NCBI GenBank assembly: GCA_031459715.1
Contig: JAVKIA010000014.1
Location: 1 to 58,049 of the forward strand
Origin: Armatimonadota bacterium
Lineage (GTDB): Bacteria; Sysuimicrobiota; Sysuimicrobiia; Sysuimicrobiales; Humicultoraceae
Reading direction: 5' to 3'
DNA length: 58,049 bases
Part shown: positions 27,896 to 36,483 of the stretch, piece by piece
How the letters are laid out: each line of letters starts with the position of its first letter
Numbering within the stretch: position 1 is the first letter of the stretch
Notes under the pieces: model-generated
What the model saw: only the letters and a program-made list of their open reading frames with translations
What the model was told of the DNA's origin: nothing
Databases searched by the model: none
Made by a program: the position numbers and the translations under genes

Positions 27896-28249
27896 ATGTA
27901 CCGCGGCGGTCCCGGGATGCTGGCCTGGGCGTTGCACCGGATCACCGGCCTGGCCGTTCTCTTCTTCCTCCTCCTGCACATCGTCGAGACCTCCCTCCTC
28001 ACCCTGGGCCCCGCCGCCTACAACTCCACCCTGAACATCTACAAGCAGCTGTGGTTCAAGCCCCTGGAGTTCCTGCTGGTGGCGGCGGTGGTCTACCACG
28101 CCCTGAACGGCATTGTCGTCCTCATCCTGGACGCCTGGCCTGCCGCTGCCCGTCACCACCGGTCGATGCTCTGGGTGGGTGCGGCGGCGTATGTGGTGCT
28201 GGTCGTGCCCGCGGGATTCCTGATCATGCGGAGGCTCTTGGGCCTGTGA
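27896..28249 (+). CDS. sdhC: Succinate dehydrogenase cytochrome b subunit SdhC
   Basis: 117-residue membrane anchor with three transmembrane helices. [21 protein letters not shown] contains the quinone-site HRxTG motif and a heme-candidate His (LLLHIVET); a second His is in [12 protein letters not shown]. No Shine-Dalgarno sequence precedes ATG 27896, only an A-rich stretch; ATG 27917 is an alternative. It opens the sdhC-sdhD-fumC-sdhA-sdhB operon, divergent from icd, and overlaps sdhD by 4 bp. Confidence 0.92.
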   Translation: MYRGGPGMLAWALHRITGLAVLFFLLLHIVETSLLTLGPAAYNSTLNIYKQLWFKPLEFLLVAAVVYHALNGIVVLILDAWPAAARHHRSMLWVGAAAYVVLVVPAGFLIMRRLLGL

Positions 28250-28632
28250 TTCCCTCCCGCGCTCTCCGGCCCGGCGGCGGCGCCCCCCTCTACCTCTGGT
28301 TCTTCATGCGGGTCTCCGCCGTGGCCATCCTGGGCCTGGTTCTGGGCCACCTCTACATCATGCACGTGCTCGCCGGAACCGACCGCATCGACTTCCAGTT
28401 CGTGGCCACGCGGCTGACCGCGCCATTCTGGCGGGTGTACGATCTGGTTCTGCTGGCCTTCGCCCTCAGCCACGGCCTGGTGGGCCTGCGGGGCATCTGC
28501 GACGACTACATCCACGCACGGGCATGGCGGGCGCTGGCCGAAGGCGCGATCTGGATCCTGGGGGTGGTCTTCTTCCTCCTGGGAGCCTTCGTCTTGTTCA
28601 CCTTCCAGCCGGGGGCTGCGGGCGCCGGGTAG
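28246..28632 (+). CDS. sdhD: Succinate dehydrogenase membrane anchor SdhD
   Basis: 128-residue second membrane anchor with three transmembrane segments. [19 protein letters not shown] and [17 protein letters not shown] carry conserved histidines and the Asp-Tyr pair of the quinone site in SdhD. Start is GTG 28246, overlapping the sdhC stop (GTGA). Followed by a 135-bp gap with a strong inverted repeat before fumC. Two anchors with heme histidines suggest a type A or C SDH, which is inference. Confidence 0.88.
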   Translation: MIPSRALRPGGGAPLYLWFFMRVSAVAILGLVLGHLYIMHVLAGTDRIDFQFVATRLTAPFWRVYDLVLLAFALSHGLVGLRGICDDYIHARAWRALAEGAIWILGVVFFLLGAFVLFTFQPGAAGAG

Positions 28633-28642
28633 GCGCAGCACC

Positions 28643-28686
28643 GGGCCGCCCGGAGTGACGGCCGGGAGACCTCGCCCGGGCGGCCC
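28643..28686. repeat. Long inverted repeat between sdhD and fumC
   Basis: Perfect 11-bp arms GGGCCGCCCGG (28643-28653) and CCGGGCGGCCC (28676-28686) enclose a 22-bp loop. No T-run follows. It may stabilise or attenuate the operon mRNA between the anchor genes and fumC-sdhAB, though such G+C-only arms can arise by chance here. Confidence 0.4.
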
Positions 28687-28767
28687 CGGGCGGATCGGGC
28701 ACCGGGCGTGCTACGGTGTCCTGGGAGGAGCGCCCCGGAGGGGGTGGGTCCTCCGGGAGGAGAGAGC

Positions 28768-30186
28768 ATGAAGACGGAAAGTACCGGGCAGCGGATTGAA
28801 CGGGACACCCTGGGGGAGATGGTCGTCCCCGCGGACGCGTACTACGGTGCCTCCACCGCCCGGGCCGTGCGCAACTTCCCCATCAGCGGGCTGCGCTTCC
28901 CCCGTCCCTTCCTCTACGCCCTGGGGATGATCAAGCGGGCTGCCGCCGAGGTAAACATGGAGCTGGGCCTGCTGGAGCGGCGTCTGGGCGAGGCCATCGT
29001 CCAGGCGGCGCAGGAGGTGGCGGAGGGGTACCTCGACGCCCACTTCCCCCTGGACATCTTTCAGACGGGGTCGGGGACCTCCACCAACACCAACGCCAAC
29101 GAGGTCATCGCCAACCGCGCCGCCGAGATCCTCGGGCTTCCCAGGGGGAGCAAGGCCGTGCACCCCAACGACCACGTGAACCTTTGCCAGTCCAGCAACG
29201 ACGTCATCCCCACGGCGATCCACCTGAGCGTCCTGCAGCAGATGGACCAGGTGCTGCGCCCCGCCCTGCAGACGCTGCAGCGCGCGCTGGCGGCCAAATC
29301 CAGGGAGTTCTTCCCCATCGTCAAGACCGGGCGCACCCACCTGATGGACGCCACCCCCATCCGCCTGGGCCAGGAGTTCGAGGGCTACGCCGGGCAGGTG
29401 GAGCGGGCGCTGCGGCGCCTGAGCCTGGTGGAGGAGGACCTGCGGGAGGTGCCGCTGGGTGGAACGGCTGTGGGCACCGGTATCAACGCCCACCCCGACT
29501 TCGCCCGCCGCGCCTGCGCCCGCATTTCGGAGCTCACCGGGGTGGAGGTGCGGGAGAGCAGCAACCACTTCCAGGCCCAGGCCTGCCTGGACGCTCTGGT
29601 CTTCGCCTCCGGAGCGCTGCGCGCCTATGCCACGGCGCTGATGAAGATCGCCAACGACATTCGCTGGATGGGCTCCGGCCCGCGCGCCGGGCTGGCGGAG
29701 CTGCAGCTCCCGGCCGTCCAGCCGGGTTCCTCCATCATGCCCGGCAAGGTCAACCCGGTGATCGCCGAGTCGGTGATCCAGGTCTGCGCCCAGGTCCAGG
29801 GCAACGACCTGGTGGTGGGCCTGGGGAACCAGTGGGGCAACTTCGAGCTGAACACCATGATGCCGGTGATGGGGCACAACCTCCTGCAGTCCATCGCCCT
29901 GCTGGCTGCAGCCTCAGAGAACTTCGCGGCGCAGTGCATCCAGGGTTTGCAGGCCACCTCCCGTGGCCCGGAGCTGGTGGAGCAGGGACTGATGCTGGCC
30001 ACGGCCCTGGCCCCCGCCATCGGCTACGACCGGGCGGCGGAGATCGCCCAGGAGGCGGCGGCGAGCGGTCGGACCATCCGCCAGGTGGCCCGCGAGCGTG
30101 CCGGCCTCAGCGAGGCCGAACTGGACCGGCTGCTGGACGCGGAGAAGATGACCACACCCGGCCTGAGCGGTGGGGGCGGCGGGTGA
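28768..30186 (+). CDS. fumC: Fumarase, class II
   Basis: 472-residue iron-independent fumarate hydratase. Diagnostic stretches are FQTGSGTSTNTNANEVIANR, VHPNDHVNLCQSSNDVIPTA, KTGRTHLMDATPIRLGQEF and the catalytic loop GSSIMPGKVNPV. The N-terminal YYGASTARAVRNFPIS resembles aspartases, but HPND and QTGSGT plus overall similarity to actinobacterial fumarases favour fumarase. ATG 28768 has GGGAGGAG upstream. It sits between sdhD and sdhA, an unusual order that places the enzyme consuming fumarate inside the operon that produces it. Confidence 0.93.
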   Translation: MKTESTGQRIERDTLGEMVVPADAYYGASTARAVRNFPISGLRFPRPFLYALGMIKRAAAEVNMELGLLERRLGEAIVQAAQEVAEGYLDAHFPLDIFQTGSGTSTNTNANEVIANRAAEILGLPRGSKAVHPNDHVNLCQSSNDVIPTAIHLSVLQQMDQVLRPALQTLQRALAAKSREFFPIVKTGRTHLMDATPIRLGQEFEGYAGQVERALRRLSLVEEDLREVPLGGTAVGTGINAHPDFARRACARISELTGVEVRESSNHFQAQACLDALVFASGALRAYATALMKIANDIRWMGSGPRAGLAELQLPAVQPGSSIMPGKVNPVIAESVIQVCAQVQGNDLVVGLGNQWGNFELNTMMPVMGHNLLQSIALLAAASENFAAQCIQGLQATSRGPELVEQGLMLATALAPAIGYDRAAEIAQEAAASGRTIRQVARERAGLSEAELDRLLDAEKMTTPGLSGGGGG

Positions 30187-30201
30187 CCGCGGAGGGCGCC
30201 G

Positions 30202-31929
30202 GTGACTGAACACACATTCGACGCGGTCATCGTGGGCGCAGGGGGCGCTGGGTTGCGCGCCGCCCTGGAGCTGGCCGGGCAGCGGGTGGCCGTGGTCAGC
30301 AAGCTCTACCCGCCGCGCTCGCACACAGGCACGGCCCAGGGGGGGATAGGCGCCGCCCTGGGCAACCTGGAGGAGGACTACCCGGAGTGGCACACCTTTG
30401 ACACCGTCAAGGGCGGCGACTACCTGGTGGACCAGGACGCGGCCGAGCTGATGTGCCAGGAAGCGGTGGAGACGGTCTACGAGCTGGAGCACTGGGGGCT
30501 GCCCTTCGACCGCACGCCCGACGGGCGCATCGCCCAGCGCCGCTTCGGCGGCCACACCCGCAACTTCGGCGAGGCCCCGGTGCGCCGCGCCTGCCACGCA
30601 GCCGACCGCACGGGGCACATGATCCTGCAGACCCTCTACCAGCAGTGCATCAGGCACGATGTCCGCTTCTTCAACGAGTTCCAGATGCTGGACCTTCTGG
30701 TGGATGAGGGGACCTGCCGCGGCATCGTCGCCTACGAGACCAGCACCGGGGAGCTGCACACGTTCCACGCCCCGGCGGTGCTGCTGGCCACGGGCGGCTT
30801 CGGCCGCCTCTACCGGGTGACCAGCAACGCCCACGCCCTCACCGGCGACGGCGTGGCCATCGCCTGGCGGCGGGGCATCCCCCTCATGGACATGGAGTTT
30901 TTCCAGTTCCACCCCACCGGCCTGTACCGCCTGGGCATCCTCCTCTCTGAGGCGGCGCGCGGCGAGGGAGCGGTGCTGCTCAACCGGCACGGCGAACGCT
31001 TCATGGAGCGTTACGCCCCCACGCTCAAGGACCTGGCCCCGCGGGACATGATCTCCCGGGTCATGTACCAGGAGATCCGCGCCGGCAACGGCATCGACGG
31101 GAAGGACTTCCTGCACCTGGACTTCCGCCACCTGGGGCGCAAGGTCCTGGAGGAGAAGCTGCCCGACATCACCGAGTTTGTGCGCACCTACCTGGGCATC
31201 GACCCGGCGGAGCAACCGGTGCCGGTGGTGCCCACGGCGCACTACGCCATGGGAGGTATCCCCACCAACAACGACGGCCAGGTGATTGTGGACGAGCGAG
31301 GTACGCCGCTGCGCGGTCTCTACGCAGCCGGGGAGTGCGCCTGCGTCTCCGTGCACGGGGCCAACCGCCTGGGGACCAACTCTCTGGTAGACATCCTGGT
31401 CTTCGGCCGCCGCGCCGGAAGGCACATGGCGGCGTACCTGCGCCAGGCCGCCCGGGAGCCTGTGATGGTAAATCCGCACTCCACTGTGGAAGCGCAGCTG
31501 CGGGAGTGGCAGGCCCGTAGCCAGGGCGAACCCCCGGCCCGCATCCGCGACGACCTGCAGGCCCTGATGATGGACAAGGTCTCCGTCTTCCGCAGCGGCA
31601 GTGGCCTGGCCGAGGCGGCCGAGGGCCTCCGCGCCCTGCGCGAGCGGTATGGGCGGGCCAGGCTGGACGACCGGGGGAGGCGGTTTAATCAGGACCTGCT
31701 GGAGGCGATAGAGCTGGGCTTTCTTCTGGACCTGGCCGAGGCCACCGTGGCCGCCGCCCTGCACCGCACCGAGAGCCGCGGCGCCCACTACCGGGAGGAC
31801 TACCCCCGGCGTGACGACGCCCAGTGGCTGAAGCACATCCTGGTCTACCGCGGGGAGGACGGGCGCATCTCCTTCCGCTACAAGCCGGTGGTGATCACCC
31901 GCTTCCCGCCCAAGGAGCGCACCTACTGA
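30202..31929 (+). CDS. sdhA: Succinate dehydrogenase flavoprotein subunit
   Basis: 575-residue catalytic subunit that oxidises succinate to fumarate. It has the FAD motif IVGAGGAGLRAAL (10-22), the flavinylation segment RSHTGTAQGG with His 41 expected to carry FAD, HTRNFGEAPVRRACHAADRTGH, substrate-loop residues near FHPTGLY and the HYAMGGIPTNNDGQV and GECACVSVHGANRLGTNSL segments. Start is GTG 30202 with GGAGG upstream. The stop and the sdhB start share one base. Confidence 0.97.
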   Translation: MTEHTFDAVIVGAGGAGLRAALELAGQRVAVVSKLYPPRSHTGTAQGGIGAALGNLEEDYPEWHTFDTVKGGDYLVDQDAAELMCQEAVETVYELEHWGLPFDRTPDGRIAQRRFGGHTRNFGEAPVRRACHAADRTGHMILQTLYQQCIRHDVRFFNEFQMLDLLVDEGTCRGIVAYETSTGELHTFHAPAVLLATGGFGRLYRVTSNAHALTGDGVAIAWRRGIPLMDMEFFQFHPTGLYRLGILLSEAARGEGAVLLNRHGERFMERYAPTLKDLAPRDMISRVMYQEIRAGNGIDGKDFLHLDFRHLGRKVLEEKLPDITEFVRTYLGIDPAEQPVPVVPTAHYAMGGIPTNNDGQVIVDERGTPLRGLYAAGECACVSVHGANRLGTNSLVDILVFGRRAGRHMAAYLRQAAREPVMVNPHSTVEAQLREWQARSQGEPPARIRDDLQALMMDKVSVFRSGSGLAEAAEGLRALRERYGRARLDDRGRRFNQDLLEAIELGFLLDLAEATVAAALHRTESRGAHYREDYPRRDDAQWLKHILVYRGEDGRISFRYKPVVITRFPPKERTY

Positions 31930-32624
31930 TGAAGGTCCACTTCCGGATCAGGCGCTTCAATCCCGAGCGCGACCCTCATCCATACTGGGCGGATTACCAC
32001 ATCGAGGCCGACCCCTTCGACCGGGTGCTGGACGGCCTCCACCACATCAAGTGGTACCTGGACGGCAGCCTGGCCCTGCGCCGCTCCTGCGCCCACGGCA
32101 TCTGCGGCTCGGATGCCATGCTGATCAACGGCCGCAACCGCCTGGCCTGCAAGGTCCTGATCAGGGACGTAGGCCGCCGCATCACCGTGGAACCCCTGCG
32201 CGGCCTGCCGGTGATCAAGGACCTGGTGGTGGACATGGAGCCGTTTTTCGCCCAGTACCGCGCGGTTATGCCCTACCTGATCAACCACGACCCTCCGCCG
32301 GCCCGGGAGCGGCGGCAGTCCCCGGAGGAGCGGGCGCGCTTCGAGGACACCACCAAGTGCATCCTCTGCGCCGCCTGCACCACCTCCTGCCCCATTTACT
32401 GGGCGGACGGGGAGTACGTGGGACCGGCGGCCATTGTCAACGCCCACCGGTTCATCTTCGACAGCCGGGACCAGGCGGCCGCGGAACGGCTGACCATCCT
32501 GGCCCAGCGGTCGGGCGTCTTCCGCTGCCGCACGGTATTCAACTGCACCGACGCCTGTCCCCGCGGCATCCAGGTCACCCGGGCGATCCAGGAGGTAAAG
32601 CGGGCACTGCTGGGCCGGCTCTAG
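31929..32624 (+). CDS. sdhB: Succinate dehydrogenase iron-sulfur subunit
   Basis: 231-residue electron-transfer subunit. The [2Fe-2S] domain has RRSCAHGICGSDAM (Cys 54, Cys 59, Asp at the third ligand position as in E. coli) and Cys 74; the C-terminal domain has CILCAACTTSCPIYW ([4Fe-4S]) and CRTVFNCTDACPRGI ([3Fe-4S] plus shared Cys). ATG 31929 overlaps the sdhA stop by one base (TGATG). Last gene of the sdh-fum operon. Confidence 0.97.
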   Translation: MKVHFRIRRFNPERDPHPYWADYHIEADPFDRVLDGLHHIKWYLDGSLALRRSCAHGICGSDAMLINGRNRLACKVLIRDVGRRITVEPLRGLPVIKDLVVDMEPFFAQYRAVMPYLINHDPPPARERRQSPEERARFEDTTKCILCAACTTSCPIYWADGEYVGPAAIVNAHRFIFDSRDQAAAERLTILAQRSGVFRCRTVFNCTDACPRGIQVTRAIQEVKRALLGRL

Positions 32625-32678
32625 CCTGGGACGGCCAGGCTCTGCGTGTCGGCGCACCGGCGCAGCCGACGGAGAACA

Positions 32679-32876
32679 CTAGCGCCGAGGCGCCTGCTTC
32701 ATGGTCTCCAGGAAGGCATCCACGTCCCGCCGCAGCAACCGGTAGACCTTCCCCAGGCGGACGGCGGGCAGCAGCCCCTGGCGGATGTACTTGTAGATCG
32801 TGGCCTTGTGCATCTGCAGATATGCCGCCGCCTCCTCCACAGTCAGCACGTCGCGGGGCTGCTGCTCCTCGACCAC
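32679..32876 (-). CDS. Excisionase-family helix-turn-helix DNA-binding protein
   Basis: 65-residue protein with one MerR-like winged-helix domain: LTVEEAAAYLQMHKATIYKYIRQG-type helix-turn-helix followed by LPAVRLGKVYRLLRRDVDAFLE wing. This is the standard short HTH_17 (excisionase/AlpA-like) architecture. Start GTG 32876 is 17 bp downstream of the cyclodeaminase-family gene, so they probably share a transcript. There is no integrase nearby, so a chromosomal regulatory role is as likely as a mobile-element origin. Confidence 0.85.
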   Translation of the reverse strand: MVEEQQPRDVLTVEEAAAYLQMHKATIYKYIRQGLLPAVRLGKVYRLLRRDVDAFLETMKQAPRR

Positions 32877-32893
32877 AGAGACCCCTCTCCCAG

Positions 32894-33865
32894 TCACAGC
32901 TCCAGGTCCCGGCCCACTCCGGCGGCTCGGGCCACCTCCAGGACCCGCTGCGCCGTGACCACGTCCTCCAGGGCCAGGCCCAGATTGATGGTGATGATGC
33001 GCGCATCGGGCCGCTCCCGGCCCTTGGCCCGGCCGGCCACGATCTCCCCCAGGTCCACCACCCGGTCGGGGACCCCGCGGAAGTAGCCGTCCAGCCGGTA
33101 GAAGTCCAGCTGGGCCACGTCGTCGGAGCACAGGAGGTCGGCGGCGGCGAAGGCGGCCGGGGTCACCGCGGCGTCGAAGTCCAGCGTGCACACCATCGCG
33201 CCCGGGCGCAACCAATCCGGCTGGACCACGGGGGCCGGGTGTCGGAGGATCGGTGTGGCCGTGACGATGATCTCCGCCCCGCGCACCGCCTCCTGGGGGC
33301 CGCGGCACACCGTCACCCCCACCCCGTGCCGGCTCTGCCCGTAGCGGGCGAACGCCTCCGCCGCCTCCGGGCGGATATCGTAGGCCAGGACCCGGGTCAG
33401 GTGCGGCTGCACCACCAGCAAGGCGTCCAGGTTGGCCCGCGCCTGCACGCCACAGCCGAGCACCGCCAGGGTGGCCGCCTCGCGCCGCGCCAGATATCTG
33501 GCCGCCACCGCCGTGGCCGCCCCCGTGCGCACCGCTGTGATCCACGTGGCGTCCATCACTGCCAGGGGCAGTCCGGTTGCCGGGTCGTTGAGGATCATCA
33601 GCCCGGTGATGTAAGGCAGGCCGCGGGAGGGGTTGTCGGGGTATCCGGCGACCCACTTGACCCCGGCCAGGTCTCGGGAGCGGACGTAGGCGGGCATGGC
33701 ATGGATGAAGGCGTCGGGGCGGGGGTGGATGCCGGGTTTGGGCGGCATCTCCACCTCCCCGCGCCCCTTGGCCGCAAACGCCGCTTCCAGGTCGGCGATG
33801 ACGTCGGCCACGGGGATACCCAGCTGCTCGATGTCACTGCGGGAGAGAAAGCGGATCAGCGGCAC
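32894..33865 (-). CDS. Ornithine cyclodeaminase / mu-crystallin family protein
   Basis: 323-residue NAD(P)-dependent enzyme. The dinucleotide motif is LAVLGCGVQARANLDALL (about 130-150); the N-terminal substrate region has KPGIHPRPDAFIHAMPAYV and WVAGYPDNPSRGLPYITGLM. Members include ornithine cyclodeaminase, alanine dehydrogenases (AlaDH of archaeal type) and ketimine reductases; sequence alone does not decide which. It is 3 bp downstream of the cobalamin adenosyltransferase gene, in a minus-strand run with HTH protein and phosphoesterase. Confidence 0.88.
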   Translation of the reverse strand: MPLIRFLSRSDIEQLGIPVADVIADLEAAFAAKGRGEVEMPPKPGIHPRPDAFIHAMPAYVRSRDLAGVKWVAGYPDNPSRGLPYITGLMILNDPATGLPLAVMDATWITAVRTGAATAVAARYLARREAATLAVLGCGVQARANLDALLVVQPHLTRVLAYDIRPEAAEAFARYGQSRHGVGVTVCRGPQEAVRGAEIIVTATPILRHPAPVVQPDWLRPGAMVCTLDFDAAVTPAAFAAADLLCSDDVAQLDFYRLDGYFRGVPDRVVDLGEIVAGRAKGRERPDARIITINLGLALEDVVTAQRVLEVARAAGVGRDLEL

Positions 33866-33868
33866 CGC

Positions 33869-34408
33869 TCACCCTTCCCCTGGCCACAGGACCTCCCCCA
33901 CCTCCGCCCGCCGGTTCACCGCGCGCGCCAGGACGAAGAGCAGGTCGGAGAGCCGGTTCAGGTAGCGGACGATCTCCGGGTTGAGGACTTCGCTGCGCGC
34001 CAGGGCCACCATGCGGCGCTCCGCGCGGCGGCAGACGGCGCGCGCCAGGTGCAGCAGGGCCCCTGCGGGATGACCGCCGGGGAGGACGAAGGTGGACAGC
34101 GACGGCAGCTCCGCGTCCAGGCGGTCGATCTCCCGCTCCAGGGCCAGGACCTGGGCCTCTTCCACCTGCGGCCCGGCCTGGCCCGGCGCGGCCACCTCCG
34201 CTCCCAGGACAAACAGGTCCCGCTGGATCCGCTCCACCACCGCCTGCAGCTCCGCGTCCTGCAGAAACGCCCGCGCCGCACCCAGGGTGGAACTCAGCTC
34301 GTCCAGCGCGCCGTACGCCTCCACGCGGGGGTGGTTCTTGGGCACGCGGCGGCCGCCGCGCAGCGCCGTTGTGCCCGCATCACCCGTCCGCGTGTAGATC
34401 CGCCCCAT
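33869..34408 (-). CDS. Cob(I)yrinic acid a,c-diamide / cobalamin adenosyltransferase, PduO type
   Basis: 179-residue ATP:cob(I)alamin adenosyltransferase. N-terminal IYTRTGDAGTTALRGGRRVPK binds ATP; EAYGALDELSSTLGAARA and the late CRRAERRMVALARSE and NRLSDLLFVLARAVNRR helices are characteristic of the PduO trimer. Start ATG 34408; a longer frame upstream overlaps the phosphoesterase gene and has no family similarity. It suggests that this organism uses adenosylcobalamin. Confidence 0.93.
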   Translation of the reverse strand: MGRIYTRTGDAGTTALRGGRRVPKNHPRVEAYGALDELSSTLGAARAFLQDAELQAVVERIQRDLFVLGAEVAAPGQAGPQVEEAQVLALEREIDRLDAELPSLSTFVLPGGHPAGALLHLARAVCRRAERRMVALARSEVLNPEIVRYLNRLSDLLFVLARAVNRRAEVGEVLWPGEG

Positions 34409-34425
34409 CGGCTTCCCCGCCCCGC

Positions 34426-35169
34426 TCACCGCCCCACGCTCAGTCGTTCGGCAAGGATGGGGGGGAGTCCCTCGCCCAGCATCTTTTCCTGCGTCCGCTC
34501 CAGCGGGTACTCCAGCCGGACCAGACGCACCACCCCGGCCGCAGTATCCAGGATGGCGTAGGAGGCCCGGGGGTCGCCGTCTCGCGGTTGGCCCACACTG
34601 CCCACGTTGATCACGTAGCGCACCCCCGCCTCCAGCCGGACCTCCTCCCCGGCGCGGAACGGTCGCGCTTCCACCTCGTCGTCCACAGCCAGGAAGACGG
34701 CGGGGATGTGCGTGTGGCCGATGAAGCAAAGGGCGAACTGGCGCTGGCGGAAACTCTCCCGGGCCGTGGCACCATCCAGCACGTACTCCTCGACGGGGTC
34801 GCGGGGGCTGGCGTGCACCGCCAGAAACGGCAGGGCGCCCTCCTGCGACCACTGAGTGGGCAGCGCCTCCAGGTAGCGACGCACCGCCGGATGCAGCACC
34901 CGCTGCGTCCAGCGGATGGCCTCCCGCGCGTAAGGGTTGAAGAACGCCACGTCCAGCCGGCCGACCGCCGCCCAGTCGTGGTTGCCGGCCACGTGCCGCC
35001 CCTGCAGCAGCGGTGAGAGCCGTTCGACGCACTCGTTGGGGTTGGGTCCGTAGCCGACGAAGTCGCCCAGGCAGACCACGTGCTGGCACTGGCGGTGACG
35101 GATGTCGGCCAGCACCACCTCCAGCGCCTCCAGGTTGGCGTGCACGTCGGAGACGATGGCGACGCGCAT
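34426..35169 (-). CDS. Metallophosphoesterase (YfcE/MJ0936-like)
   Basis: 247-residue calcineurin-like phosphoesterase. The metal-binding motifs are in order: SDVHANLEAL, CLGDFVGYGPNPNEC, VAGNHDW, LAVHASPRDP and FIGHTHIP. Such short cytosolic enzymes hydrolyse phosphodiesters or phosphomonoesters; the natural substrate is unknown. GGLD-type second domain is absent. 17 bp upstream of the adenosyltransferase and 30 bp downstream of the membrane protein gene. Confidence 0.88.
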   Translation of the reverse strand: MRVAIVSDVHANLEALEVVLADIRHRQCQHVVCLGDFVGYGPNPNECVERLSPLLQGRHVAGNHDWAAVGRLDVAFFNPYAREAIRWTQRVLHPAVRRYLEALPTQWSQEGALPFLAVHASPRDPVEEYVLDGATARESFRQRQFALCFIGHTHIPAVFLAVDDEVEARPFRAGEEVRLEAGVRYVINVGSVGQPRDGDPRASYAILDTAAGVVRLVRLEYPLERTQEKMLGEGLPPILAERLSVGR

Positions 35170-35199
35170 CAGGACGTGGCCGTGACGCGCCCCACCGGC

Positions 35200-35886
35200 C
35201 TACCCGGCGGGCTGGCGCCCCAGGGTGGGATGACGGTCCCGCAGCACCCTGACGCCGACGAAGACCAGGGCGGCAAGTCCGGCGAAGAAGAGGTTCCCCA
35301 GGGCAGGGCCCAGCGCCGCCTGGCCCCGCTCCGCCAGCGCCAGTACCGTCTGCGCGGCGGTCGCCAGGAGCAGTCCCCAGAAGAGCCATCCCCGGGGGAG
35401 GCACCAGGCAACGAACGCAGTGGTCGCCGCGTGGGCCAGGATGGGAAAGACCTTCAGTACCACGACGAGCAGCGTCAACGCCGGGGTGCTCAGGGCCAGC
35501 CGGGATACCTCCAGGGCAAAGGCCACCAGTTGATGCGCCACGAAAAAGCCAAATCCGGTGCCGGCTGCCGCGCCCCAGGCGAACCAGTCGCGCGTGGAGA
35601 TCCCCGCCACCAGCCCCAGCACCAGCACGGGCGCGAACTTGAAGGCCTCCGCCAGCAACGCCCGACCAGCCACGCTGACCACCAGACCCGCGCCCACCTG
35701 GGGGATCCCCAGGTCATAGGTCAGCGGGTCCCACACCGACCGGCCGGCCCACTGGGCGATGTACGCGGCCAGGTAACCCAGCGCCACCAGGACCCAGAAG
35801 GAGCTCTGGCGGAAGGCACGGGGGGCGAGGAGGAAGAGAGCGAGGAGAGCCTGGGCCGCGGCGATGGGCACGGCGAGTAGTTGCAT
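35200..35886 (-). CDS. Polytopic membrane protein, possibly YhfC/PrsW-like intramembrane protease
   Basis: 228 residues from ATG 35886 with about seven hydrophobic segments. Three spaced motifs, EAFKFAPVLVLG, GTGFGFFVAHQLVAFALE and FPILAHAATTAFVAW, resemble the E/K, G-E/H and H elements of YhfC or PrsW-type membrane proteases, but the match is loose and the function remains unassigned. ATG 35886 is favoured over GTG 35913 since AGGAG lies 5 nt upstream and GTG 35913 is just next to the -10 element. Its promoter is overlaid by a 12-bp inverted repeat. Confidence 0.7.
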   Translation of the reverse strand: MQLLAVPIAAAQALLALFLLAPRAFRQSSFWVLVALGYLAAYIAQWAGRSVWDPLTYDLGIPQVGAGLVVSVAGRALLAEAFKFAPVLVLGLVAGISTRDWFAWGAAAGTGFGFFVAHQLVAFALEVSRLALSTPALTLLVVVLKVFPILAHAATTAFVAWCLPRGWLFWGLLLATAAQTVLALAERGQAALGPALGNLFFAGLAALVFVGVRVLRDRHPTLGRQPAG

Positions 35887-35902
35887 GCAGACTCCTAGTA
35901 GG

Positions 35903-35932
35903 AGAGGCTCCACTCATTGTAGTGGAGCCTCT
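35903..35932. promoter_or_regulatory. Inverted-repeat operator over a -10 element
   Basis: Perfect 12-bp arms AGAGGCTCCACT and AGTGGAGCCTCT around a 6-bp centre (CATTGT), symmetric about the -10 box of the membrane-protein promoter. This is the layout of a repressor site for a dimeric regulator, or a hairpin at the mRNA start. I do not recognise the regulator. Confidence 0.6.
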
Positions 35933-35945
35933 TCCCCAGGGTCAA
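35916..35945 (-). promoter_or_regulatory. Promoter for the 35.2-35.9 kb membrane protein gene
   Basis: Minus-strand -35 TTGACC (35940-35945) and -10 TACAAT (35916-35921) with an 18-bp spacer. The transcript would start near 35909 and run through the membrane protein and probably the phosphoesterase, adenosyltransferase, cyclodeaminase-family and HTH genes. Confidence 0.7.
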
Positions 35946-35958
35946 TTTGCCAGCGGAA

Positions 35959-36444
35959 TCACGGTGCCGGCACCGAGGGTGAGGCGGCGTAGTCCCCCAC
36001 CTGCGGCTTCTCCAGGCGCTCGAAGTCGGCGTAGGCCACGCGCATGGTCTCACGGTGCGTGCCGGCGCGGAAGACGATCTCCGGATCCCTGGTCAGCGTC
36101 CGGTCCACGTGCACCGGGACGCCGTAGAGCGACCCGAAGGGAGGCATCGCCCCCACCTCGCAGTCGGTGAAGATCCGACCGAACTCCTCCTCCCGGGCCA
36201 ACCGCACCTCCCTGGCTCCCAGCGCCCGCTGCACCTTGTCCAGGGCCACACGGTGGGGCGCGGGCAACACCACCAGCAAGAGCTTCCCGTCGGCGAAGAC
36301 CGCCACCGTTTTGGCCATGGCGTAGCCGCTGACGTGCTCGACCGCGGCCACCTCCTGCGCTGTGTAGACCTCGGGATGCGTGGTCACGGTATACTTCACG
36401 CCCTGGTCGCGGAAGAGCTGCTCCAGACGCTCTCGGCAGGTCAT
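35959..36444 (-). CDS. YbaK/EbsC-family aminoacyl-tRNA deacylase
   Basis: 161-residue single-domain protein of the YbaK/ProX editing fold, which hydrolyses mischarged aminoacyl-tRNA in trans. Features: TTHPEVYTAQEVAAVEHVSGYAMAKTV (N-terminal helix and the invariant Lys), LPAPHRVALDKVQRALGA, and VGAMPPFGSLYGVPVHVD (the conserved GxxPPFG loop). C-terminal 20 residues are unusual and Pro/Ala-rich. Expressed separately from the neighbouring membrane genes; no clear promoter. Confidence 0.88.
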   Translation of the reverse strand: MTCRERLEQLFRDQGVKYTVTTHPEVYTAQEVAAVEHVSGYAMAKTVAVFADGKLLLVVLPAPHRVALDKVQRALGAREVRLAREEEFGRIFTDCEVGAMPPFGSLYGVPVHVDRTLTRDPEIVFRAGTHRETMRVAYADFERLEKPQVGDYAASPSVPAP

Positions 36445-36483
36445 CTCCGCCTCCCCCCTATCCCGCTGTATTCGGCCAGACCG

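Noticed and set aside
28768-30186. Aspartate ammonia-lyase for the fumC gene
   Set aside because: The N-terminus looks aspartase-like, but QTGSGT, HPND and the segments shared with actinobacterial fumarases favour fumarase, and it sits in an sdh operon.
32679-32876. Integrative element excisionase
   Set aside because: No integrase, attachment repeats or other mobile genes lie nearby; short HTH_17 proteins are often chromosomal regulators.
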